In this document: positions 57,659-64,000 of the stretch, piece after piece
Position numbering within the stretch: position 1 is the first letter of the stretch
How the letters are laid out: every line of letters begins with the position of its first letter
DNA from: Curtobacterium sp. MCPF17_052
GTDB taxonomy: Bacteria; Actinomycetota; Actinomycetes; Actinomycetales; Microbacteriaceae
Reading direction: 5' to 3'
Assembly (NCBI RefSeq): GCF_003234085.1
Contig: NZ_QKSD01000006.1
Coordinates: 156,977 to 220,976, forward strand
DNA: 64,000 bases
Made by a program: the position numbers and the translations under genes
Notes under the pieces: model-generated
Told to the model about the DNA's origin: nothing
Seen by the model: the letters and a program-made list of their open reading frames with translations, nothing else
Databases searched by the model: none

Positions 57659-58159
57659 ATGGTGAGTGACGAGACGGCCGACGTGTCGGAGATCCACGGG
57701 CCGGCGTGGGAGCGCACCGTGCTGCTCGTGATCCCGCCGAACGACGTCGACGAGGTGCACGAGTCGGTCGACGACCTCTGGCAACTGAACGCCGACCTCG
57801 GCAGTGGGGAGCGAGCCCGGTTCGAGACCGCACTGCTCGAACTCGCCGGGAACGTCATCGAGCACACCGAGGGCAGCGAGCGGCTGCTGTGCGAGCTGAC
57901 ACTCCGTCGGACATCGACGGCGCTGGAGGCGCTGCTCAGCGACAGCGGCGCCGAGGTGCACGTGCCGTTCCGCACCGCGATGCCGGACCCCGAGGAGATG
58001 GCGGAGTCCGGGCGCGGCATCGCGATGATCGAACTGCTGATGGACGACTTCTCCTACGAGCGCGACTCGGAGGGGAACCGGTGGCGACTCGTGATGCGCC
58101 TCCCCGCGCCACTGCAGCGCGAGCACCACGTCGCCGCCGACGGACCGGGCTCACCGTGA
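57659..58159 (+). CDS. RsbW-like HATPase_c anti-sigma/serine kinase
   Basis: A 166-residue GHKL ATPase: N box in ALLELAGNVIEHTEGSERL (~residue 60), then AEVHVPFRTAMPDPEEMAESGRGIAMIELLMDDFSYE in part (G1-type loop at ~115-128). Such proteins phosphorylate anti-anti-sigma factors. No STAS protein is adjacent. The start at 57659 is the only good one in frame after the DUF808 gene. Confidence 0.87.
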   Translation: MVSDETADVSEIHGPAWERTVLLVIPPNDVDEVHESVDDLWQLNADLGSGERARFETALLELAGNVIEHTEGSERLLCELTLRRTSTALEALLSDSGAEVHVPFRTAMPDPEEMAESGRGIAMIELLMDDFSYERDSEGNRWRLVMRLPAPLQREHHVAADGPGSP

Positions 58160-58227
58160 GCAGGTCGGCAGGCGACGGCCGGGGCCGGCGGAGTCCGTCA
58201 CGATGGACGGTGACGATCGCCCCGGGG

Positions 58228-59121
58228 TCAGCGCTCCGTCGTGCGGGGCTGGCGGACCGGTCCCGTGTCGTTGGTGACAGCCCAGTGCGCGAGCAGTTGC
58301 AGGCTGTCGTGTGAGGCTGATCCGGGTGATGCGAGGTAGGTGACCAGCGCGAGTCCGCGACGGGAGCCGATGTCGAGCGACTCGAACGTCAGGTCGAGGT
58401 CACCGACGATGGGGTGGTGCACCAGCTTCTGGCCGGAACGGTGTTCCCGCACCGTGTGGCTGGCCCAGAGGGTGCGGAACGCCTCGCTCGCCACCGACAG
58501 CTCCCCGACGAGCGTGGTGAGTGCGCGGTCGCCGGGAGTGCGGGCCGCCTCGGTCCGGAGCACCGCGACACTCTGTACGGCAACGCTGTCCCAGTCGCGG
58601 TAGAAGTCGTGCGACCGGGGGTCGAGGAAGATGTACCGGCCGAAGTCCACCGACCGGCCCGGAGTACCGAAGAGGTCGCTGTAGAACGCACGACCGAGCC
58701 GGTTCGACGCGACCACGTCGAGCGTGGTGTTCTGCACGATCACCGGCATGTCCGTCATGCCGTCCACGATCTGCTGCACGCTCGCACTGACGTGCTGTGG
58801 TCGTTGTGCGGAGCGCCGCGTCCGGAGGCTCGTGGGTGCGTTGGCAGCACGGACGAGGTCGACCAGGTGCGTGGCTTCGACATCGTCGAGGAGCAGGGCG
58901 CGGGTGACGCCGTCGAGGACACTGTCGGAGACGCCGGTCGCGTTGCCCCGTTCGAGGCGGGTGTAGTACTCGACGCTGATCCCGGCGACGAGAGCCACCT
59001 CCTCCCGTCGGAGTCCCGCGACTCGGCGGCGTCCACCGAAGTCGGGCAGGCCGATCTGCTCCGGGGTGAGCCGTGCCCGCCGCGATGTCAGGAAGTCGCG
59101 GATCTCCGCCTGGGTGTCCAC
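58228..59121 (-). CDS. XRE-type regulator with MmyB-like ligand domain
   Basis: Transcription factor of 297 residues. The HTH is at ~24-60 (LRREEVALVAGISVEYYTRLERG), typical of the subgroup that controls divergent oxidoreductases; the C-terminal PAS-like domain has VIVQNTTLDVVASNRLGRAFYSD split near residues 128-150 and HHPIVGDLDLTFESLD. GTG 59121 follows TACCGT-N6 (leaderless) and also GAGGG. Divergent from the SDR at 59245, which it likely represses. Confidence 0.9.
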   Translation of the reverse strand: MDTQAEIRDFLTSRRARLTPEQIGLPDFGGRRRVAGLRREEVALVAGISVEYYTRLERGNATGVSDSVLDGVTRALLLDDVEATHLVDLVRAANAPTSLRTRRSAQRPQHVSASVQQIVDGMTDMPVIVQNTTLDVVASNRLGRAFYSDLFGTPGRSVDFGRYIFLDPRSHDFYRDWDSVAVQSVAVLRTEAARTPGDRALTTLVGELSVASEAFRTLWASHTVREHRSGQKLVHHPIVGDLDLTFESLDIGSRRGLALVTYLASPGSASHDSLQLLAHWAVTNDTGPVRQPRTTER

Positions 59122-59244
59122 CCCTCGACGGTACGTCACGCCGGTACCCCGAGAGGGTCCCTGTCAGTGACCGTGTCGGCGGAGTCTGGCTCCGTCCGAG
59201 GCGGCGACGTTGACTTGCAGCGTTCCCGACAGGAAGGCACTCCC

Positions 59245-60087
59245 ATGACCGACTCCACGGTTTGGTTCATCACCGGCGCAGCACGCGGGATGGGCATCGA
59301 CCTGACCAGGGCCGCCCTCGCCGCCGGCCACCGCGTCGTCGCGACCGCGCGTGACGCTGCGAAGGTCACCGACGTGTTCGGTGACCAGGAGAACCTGCTG
59401 GCGGTGTCGCTCGACATCACCGACGAGCACGCCGCCCGAGCAGCCACCGACGCTGCCGTCGCCCACTTCGGTCGCATCGACGTGCTCGTCAACAACGCCG
59501 GCCTGTTCTACGCCGGGTTCTTCGAGGAGATCAGCCCGGCGCAGATGCGGCAGCAGATGGAGACGAACTTCTTCGGCCCGCTCACCGTCACCCGCGCGGT
59601 CCTGCCCGTCATGCGTCACCAGCGCAGCGGTCAGGTCATCACGATCAGCTCGACCGCGGGCATCGTCGGCCAGGAGTTCGTCGCGGCGTACTGCGCGTCG
59701 AAGTTCGCGCTCGAGGGATGGATGGAGTCGATCCGCTACGACCTCGCTCCGTACGGCATCACGACGATGGTCGTCGAGCCCGGCTTCTTCCGCACCGAAC
59801 TGCTCGTCGAAGGCACGTCGACGATCTGGCCCGAGCTGTCGATCGAGGACTACGCCGAGCGCACCGCGACGACGATCGAGGCGTGGAAGGGCATGAACGG
59901 AAAGCAAGGCGGGGACCCCGCCAAGCTCGCGGCCGCCCTGGTCTCCTTGACCGATTCCGGTGAACCCCCACTGCGCTGGGTCGCGGGTGCCGATGCCGTG
60001 CAGACCGCCCTCGACAAGGCGAACCTGCTCCTCGAGCAGGTCGCGGCACACGAGCAGCTGTCCTCCTCGCTCGCCCACGACGCCTGA
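59245..60087 (+). CDS. Short-chain dehydrogenase/reductase
   Basis: A 280-residue NAD(P) oxidoreductase with WFITGAARGMGIDL, LVNNAGLFYAGFF, the catalytic Ser in ITISSTAGIVG and YxxxK in AAYCASKFALEGWM. AGGAAGG precedes ATG 59245. XRE plus SDR pairs of this kind are common in actinobacteria; substrate unknown. Confidence 0.93.
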   Translation: MTDSTVWFITGAARGMGIDLTRAALAAGHRVVATARDAAKVTDVFGDQENLLAVSLDITDEHAARAATDAAVAHFGRIDVLVNNAGLFYAGFFEEISPAQMRQQMETNFFGPLTVTRAVLPVMRHQRSGQVITISSTAGIVGQEFVAAYCASKFALEGWMESIRYDLAPYGITTMVVEPGFFRTELLVEGTSTIWPELSIEDYAERTATTIEAWKGMNGKQGGDPAKLAAALVSLTDSGEPPLRWVAGADAVQTALDKANLLLEQVAAHEQLSSSLAHDA

Positions 60088-60120
60088 TCCACGACCGCCG
60101 CAGGCAGCTCGGGTACGACT

Positions 60121-60153
60121 GAAGGCCGTTGCTCAGAACGAGGAACGGCCTTC
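60121..60153 (+). terminator. Hairpin terminator of the SDR gene
   Basis: GAAGGCCGTT (60121-60130) pairs perfectly with AACGGCCTTC (60144-60153), 33 bp after the SDR stop. Confidence 0.75.
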
Positions 60154-60189
60154 ATCCCGGCCACCAACTCGGGTTCCGCACGTCATGTG

Positions 60190-60504
60190 CCATCCGGCCG
60201 ACCGATGCGGTCGCACTGCTGCACCTGGTCGAGGCGAGCCGCGGAGACCGGTTTCTGAGTCCCACCGAACTCGCGGCGAAACTGCACCTCACATCCGCCG
60301 GTGTGACCAAGCTCGTCGACCGTCTCAGCAGCGCTGCACGGGTGGAACGCCGACCGAACCCCCGCGAGCGACGCAGTGTCGCTTTGGTCCCCACCGCGAC
60401 CGCGACCGCGACCTGACCCGGGCGTACGGCCACATCTCCAGACGTCCGCGGCGCGCTTCGCCGAAGGGCTCCGCTACGACGAAGAGGCGGACGAGCCGCC
60501 TCCG
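60190..60504 (+). pseudogene. Decayed marR-type regulator gene
   Basis: A winged-helix segment (LSPTELAAKLHLTSAGVTKL, then VERRPNPRERRSVALVPT) is readable in one frame to about 60400. It continues as LTRAYGHIS in a second frame and SAARFAEGLRYDEEADE in a third. The N-terminal ~40 residues and a start codon are missing; the only in-frame start lies inside the upstream terminator. At least two frameshifts are implied. Confidence 0.65.
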
Positions 60505-60798
60505 TCAGGCGCGGGGACGCGCGCTGATGAGGACCGCACGGGTGCGGTCGGTGATGTCGTCGACGAACTCCTGATGCGCTGGCTCGAGGACGTCGTCGGA
60601 AGCGTCCTCTGTGAGCACGGGGATCCCCGGGCCGAGCACCAGGCTGACGGACGTGTTCGCGCCGCTCAGATCGACCGCCGGCATCGTCACGACGTCCGCG
60701 AGCGAGCTCTGACTCAGAGCTGCTGTGTACTGCAACACGGCGGCTGCGGCCGCGCTGCTGGTGAGGATCGAGGACAGTCCGTAGACGAGGTACATCAT
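60505..60798 (-). CDS. Small protein, DUF7882-like pattern
   Basis: A 97-residue ORF from ATG 60798 (MMYLVYGLSS...). The N-terminal LxYG motif, the middle SVSLVLGPGIPVL and the C-terminal VLEPAHQEFVDDITDRTR resemble, from memory, the small DUF7882 proteins frequent in Microbacteriaceae. There is no good ribosome binding site (AGGAGC is too far upstream). It faces the marR remnant and could itself be decayed. Confidence 0.5.
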   Translation of the reverse strand: MMYLVYGLSSILTSSAAAAAVLQYTAALSQSSLADVVTMPAVDLSGANTSVSLVLGPGIPVLTEDASDDVLEPAHQEFVDDITDRTRAVLISARPRA

Positions 60799-61137
60799 GA
60801 TGATCCGGTTCCGACCTGCTCCTGCCGGCTGACGCCGAGGAAGGCGCACCTGGTGACGGTGCGGCTGGTCATGTGGGCGGGGCACCCGCGACCAGCTCAA
60901 AGGGGGCGAATCGTGTGCAGAACGGTGCACGCGATCAACGAGGTCTCGTGCTCCTTGCACGCTACGACTCACTCGTGATTTCCCCGAGGAGGCCCGCGTG
61001 AAAGGGATGAACGGGCGAACGAGAGCCGAGGAGGAAGTCCTCAGCGGCAACGCGTCGGGTCGCTAGACTCTCTAACGAAGTCGGAGTGCGCTGACCTGGT
61101 GCAAGGGCGGGCGCCGCTGGGAAACGCGGAGATGCGG
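60799..61137. other. Intergenic stretch upstream of the AraC gene
   Basis: No convincing gene. It contains TAGACT (61064-61069), a plausible -10 for the AraC gene, and GTGCAGAACGGTGCAC, an imperfect palindrome near 60915. Base composition is less GC-rich than the surroundings, as in the neighbouring pseudogene. Confidence 0.4.
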
Positions 61138-62133
61138 ATGACGACGACCAACGAAGACCCGTCGGACGTCGAACGCACCGAGGACGGCCGCAGTGACGTC
61201 CGGATCGAAGCGGCCGGGAGCAGCCCCGAGGCTGCCGTTCTCAACCTCAGCGGGTTCTACGCCGGCCGGCACTGGGCCGCCCGGGCCACCGCACGTCCCT
61301 TCACCTACCGCCACACCGCGGTCGGCGACGCCGACGTGACCCTTCGCAGGTCCCGGATCAACGGTTTCATCCGCGGCGTCATGGCGCCCTCGGACGAGTA
61401 CATCGTCCAGTGGCTCACCTCCGGTACCGGTGTGCCGGACATCGTGCACGACCGGGTGCCGATGACGGGGGACGTCCCGATGCTGTTCCCGAGCGCGCGA
61501 GAGTTCGTGTTCGAGTACCGGGACTACGACCAACGCGTCGTGCACATGTCCCGCCGACTCGTGCACGAGGTCGCCGACGAACTGTTCCACACCGGCGAGG
61601 TCCCCGACCTCGGCCTCGACCACCTCCGCACCCTCGACCCCGCCGCGGTCACGCAGTGGCGCGAGAGCCTCGGGTTGCTCTCCCGCGAGCTGAAGGTCGG
61701 CGGCATCGAAACGCTGCTGTGGCACACCCTCACCCGAGGCACCGCTGCCGCGTTCCTGCGGATGTACCCACCGCGGGTGCGCGCGCTGCCTCGTGCGGTG
61801 CTCTTGCCGAGACGAGACCGGATCCGCGCAGCGGTCGAGTACATCCACGAGCACGCCGCCGACCCGATGAGCGTCTCCGACGTTGCCGAGGCTGCTGGTC
61901 TGAGCGTCCGAGCGACGCAGGAGGCTTTCCAACGGCACCTCGGTCAAACACCCATGCGGTACTTGCAGACCGTTCGTCTCCACGGAGCCCACCGAGAACT
62001 CCGGCAGCTGGACGCAGCGACTGCTTCCGTGCGAGACATCGCCCGAAGGTGGGGCTTCGCACACCTGGGCCGGTTCTCCGGCGCCTACCAAGCCGCGTTC
62101 GGTGAGTACCCGCGAACGACCCTACGGAACTGA
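61138..62133 (+). CDS. AraC-family transcriptional regulator
   Basis: A 331-residue regulator; ATG 61138 is chosen for GGAG 6 bp upstream, with ATG 61132 and GTG 61099 as alternatives. The N-terminal ~200 residues are an AraC_binding_2-like sensor (VMAPSDEYIVQWLTSGTG). The C-terminal double HTH is at ~235-325 (DPMSVSDVAEAAGLSVRATQEAFQRHLG in part, RDIARRWGFAHLGRFSGAYQAAFGEYP). Likely regulator of the downstream hydrolase. Confidence 0.92.
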   Translation: MTTTNEDPSDVERTEDGRSDVRIEAAGSSPEAAVLNLSGFYAGRHWAARATARPFTYRHTAVGDADVTLRRSRINGFIRGVMAPSDEYIVQWLTSGTGVPDIVHDRVPMTGDVPMLFPSAREFVFEYRDYDQRVVHMSRRLVHEVADELFHTGEVPDLGLDHLRTLDPAAVTQWRESLGLLSRELKVGGIETLLWHTLTRGTAAAFLRMYPPRVRALPRAVLLPRRDRIRAAVEYIHEHAADPMSVSDVAEAAGLSVRATQEAFQRHLGQTPMRYLQTVRLHGAHRELRQLDAATASVRDIARRWGFAHLGRFSGAYQAAFGEYPRTTLRN

Positions 62134-62272
62134 CCCGCCTCCGGATCCATGATCCTCCGCCGTCGCCCGGTTTCCGCTTGCCGCTCCCTGACCGTCCGCA
62201 CCCGTCCGGAGCGGAGACTGCTGAGAGCCACCAGGACGGCGGCTGTGCCAGGACGGCGACGGAGGAGGAACC

Positions 62273-63220
62273 GTGACGGAACTCGATCGACGGACCAAGG
62301 TCCTGGGACGGCTGATCGGGCTGGCGTCCGTGACCCGCCGCTCCGAGGCCCAGATCACCGCCGACCAGCAGCGGGTGGTCGGCCACAACGCCGTCACGGA
62401 CCTGCTGCTCGGCGGACTCGCTCCCGGGGTCAGCGTCCGCGACACGACCGCCGCGGGGCAGGACGGACCGATCGGGGTGCGCGTGTACCGTCCGACGACG
62501 TTCACCGGGACCCCACCGCTCGTGGTCCTCGTGCACGGCGGCGGCTGGACCTCGGGCACCCTCGACACCTACGACTGGCTGGCGTCGAACATCGCGCGGG
62601 ACGCCCGGGTGGTCGTCGCGTCCCTGGACTACCGCCTCGCGCCGGGTCACCGCTGGCCCGCGGCCGCCGAGGACTCGTACGCCGCCACGGTGGACCTCGT
62701 CGGTCGCGCATCGGAACTCGGTGCCGACACGACCCGGGTCGCGGTCGTCGGCGACAGCGCCGGCGGGAACCTGGCCGCCGTCGTCGCCCTGATGGCACGC
62801 GACCGTTCCGGCCCGGCGATCGCGTTCCAGGCACTCCTCTACCCGGCGACCGACCTGACGATGGCGAGCCCGTCGATCGACGAGAACGCCACCGCCCCGA
62901 TCCTGACCAAGGCCGACATGCTCGCGTTCCGCCGCCACTACCTCGGCGGCGCGGACCCGCGCGAGCCGTACGCGTCACCGCTGTTCGCGGAACTGGCCGG
63001 GCTGCCGCCCGCCCTGGTGCAGGTCGCCGAGCACGACCCGCTCCGGGACGACGGGCTCCGGTTCGCCGCATCCCTGCAGGACGCGGGGGTCGCCGTCCGG
63101 ACCACGACGTACTTCGGCATGCCGCACGGCTTCATGGCCTTCCCGCGCATCAGTCGTGCTGTGCCGCAGGCGCTCGGCGAACTCTGCCAGGAGCTCCGCC
63201 GGGCACTCGCCGTGTCCTGA
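62273..63220 (+). CDS. Alpha/beta hydrolase, HSL-type esterase
   Basis: A 315-residue carboxylesterase. The oxyanion HGGG (LVHGGGWTSG, ~84), nucleophile elbow GDSAGGN (~161), acid in EHDPLRDDG and His in MPHGFMAF complete the hormone-sensitive-lipase triad. No signal peptide. GGAGGAA precedes ATG 62273. Confidence 0.93.
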   Translation: MTELDRRTKVLGRLIGLASVTRRSEAQITADQQRVVGHNAVTDLLLGGLAPGVSVRDTTAAGQDGPIGVRVYRPTTFTGTPPLVVLVHGGGWTSGTLDTYDWLASNIARDARVVVASLDYRLAPGHRWPAAAEDSYAATVDLVGRASELGADTTRVAVVGDSAGGNLAAVVALMARDRSGPAIAFQALLYPATDLTMASPSIDENATAPILTKADMLAFRRHYLGGADPREPYASPLFAELAGLPPALVQVAEHDPLRDDGLRFAASLQDAGVAVRTTTYFGMPHGFMAFPRISRAVPQALGELCQELRRALAVS

Positions 63221-63284
63221 TCCGAGACCGGCTGTCCATCCGGTGACGGGTGCACACCACGAGCGACCGGCAGGCACCGACGAC

Positions 63285-64000
63285 TCAGTACGAGCCGACG
63301 GCCTCGCTGTGCGCCCACGCACCACACGGGGTGCCGTACCGACCGGCGATGTAGTCGAGCCCCCACGTGATCTGCGTCGCGGGGTTCGTCTGCCAGTCGG
63401 CTCCGGCTGACGCCATCTTCGACCCCGGGTACGCCTGCGGGATGCCGTACGCGCCGTTCGGGTTGGCGGCCGTGGTGCGCCAGCCGGACTCGCGGTCCCA
63501 GAGCGACACGAGACAGCCGAAGTCGTCGCTGCTCCAGCCGCGAGCCGCGACCATGTCGGCGGCGATCGCCTGGGCGCTACCGGGGGTCGGTGTCGGGACG
63601 ACGCGGACGGGGGCCGGTGCGGCGGCGGGCTTCGGGGCGACCGCGCTGGCGGCCACGGACTGCACCGCCGGGGCAGTGGTCGGGGCAGCCGGAGTCTGCG
63701 GTTCCGGCTTCGGCTTCGGCTTCGGCGCCTGCACCGTGAAGCCGTCGCGGTCCACGGCGAGCTCGACCGCGCCCTGCGTGGAGAACGTCTGGGCGGCGGG
63801 GGCCGTCGCCGCTGCCGGGACGACCGCCGTCGCGGGGTCGGCGAAGGCCGGGAGGGTCAGCTGCGTCGCGAGGAGGGCGACAGGCGTCGCGAACGCCACG
63901 GCCGCGGCGACGCGACGGGCCGCCGAACGATGCGCGGCGGTCGGACGCTGGAGTGCCTCGAGCAAGGCTGCCGTGCAGGGCGACGACGACGTGCTCGTCG
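63285..64000 (-). CDS. Secreted lysozyme-like/transglycosylase protein (5' end outside window)
   Basis: The reading frame is open to the window edge and has no convincing start; the TTG at 63965 is unlikely because upstream codons (TSSSPCTAAL) still read as coding. Visible part: signal-type hydrophobic segment (AVAFATPVALLATQLTLPAFA), low-complexity Pro/Ala/Lys region with PKPKPKPEP, and a C-terminal lysozyme-like domain with the likely catalytic Glu in LWDRESGWRTTAANPNGAYG and ITWGLDYIAGRYGTPCGAW. Found in many secreted actinobacterial muralytic or resuscitation-type proteins. Confidence 0.88.
   Translation of the reverse strand, partial: TSTSSSPCTAALLEALQRPTAAHRSAARRVAAAVAFATPVALLATQLTLPAFADPATAVVPAAATAPAAQTFSTQGAVELAVDRDGFTVQAPKPKPKPEPQTPAAPTTAPAVQSVAASAVAPKPAAAPAPVRVVPTPTPGSAQAIAADMVAARGWSSDDFGCLVSLWDRESGWRTTAANPNGAYGIPQAYPGSKMASAGADWQTNPATQITWGLDYIAGRYGTPCGAWAHSEAVGSY

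Overview
The window is a high-GC, gene-dense stretch of a bacterial chromosome. Start codons are often GTG, genes overlap by 4 bp (ATGA/GTGA), and several genes look leaderless (a TANNNT box 6-7 bp before the start). Gene content (clpC, a DUF3180-folK-folB-folP-ftsH-hpt-tilS block, paired PH-domain proteins, a DUF2520 protein) points to an actinobacterium of the Microbacteriaceae. Curtobacterium or a close relative is my best guess; this is inference from content and style, not a database match.

Layout. 1-5.1 kb: the 5' two thirds of clpC (-), NAD kinase (+), a primary-like sigma factor (-), a candidate 43-residue ORF and a FadR-type GntR regulator (-). 5.2-16.7 kb: one long minus-strand operon of ten genes (BtpA/SgcQ protein, double-SIS protein, PfkB kinase, hydantoin/allantoin-racemase-like protein, Atz/Trz-type amidohydrolase, PuuE-like deacetylase, fused double ABC ATPase, two permeases, binding lipoprotein). 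It looks like an uptake and degradation pathway for a sugar-linked nitrogen compound and is the best candidate for an undescribed system. 16.8-28.1 kb: housekeeping block on the minus strand (small membrane protein, lysS, DUF2520 protein, two PH-domain proteins, DUF3180, folK, folB, folP, ftsH, hpt, tilS), then ppa (+). 28.7-31.5 kb: two secreted cell-wall hydrolases (NlpC/P60 and M23) with related N-terminal coiled coils. 31.8-32.2 kb: tRNA-Glu, tRNA-Asp and tRNA-Phe with a clear promoter and terminator.

32.3-48 kb: accessory metabolism and defence. An aldo/keto reductase, an Abi-like HEPN protein, an NAD-dependent epimerase, ornithine aminotransferase with a dimethylargininase-like amidinohydrolase and a divergent Lrp/AsnC regulator, a nitroreductase, a DUF2071 protein, an SDR with a small membrane partner, a PutA-like protein that has lost key catalytic residues together with a divergent MarR regulator, and a GAF-SpoIIE phosphatase. 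48-64 kb: a large secreted GH81 beta-1,3-glucanase with three discoidin-type domains and an inserted jelly-roll module, a serine hydrolase, an ECF sigma/anti-sigma/YceI operon, a DUF808 membrane protein, an RsbW-like ATPase, an XRE regulator divergent from an SDR, a decayed marR, a small DUF7882-like ORF, an AraC regulator, an alpha/beta hydrolase, and a secreted lysozyme-like protein whose start lies beyond the window.

Non-coding structure is rich. There are two related long palindromes between convergent genes, a perfect 19-bp inverted repeat, a dispersed GGACGGGAGGC-type motif found inside and between genes, several short tandem repeats, and a candidate ClgR box upstream of clpC. I see no integrase, transposase, CRISPR array or prophage.
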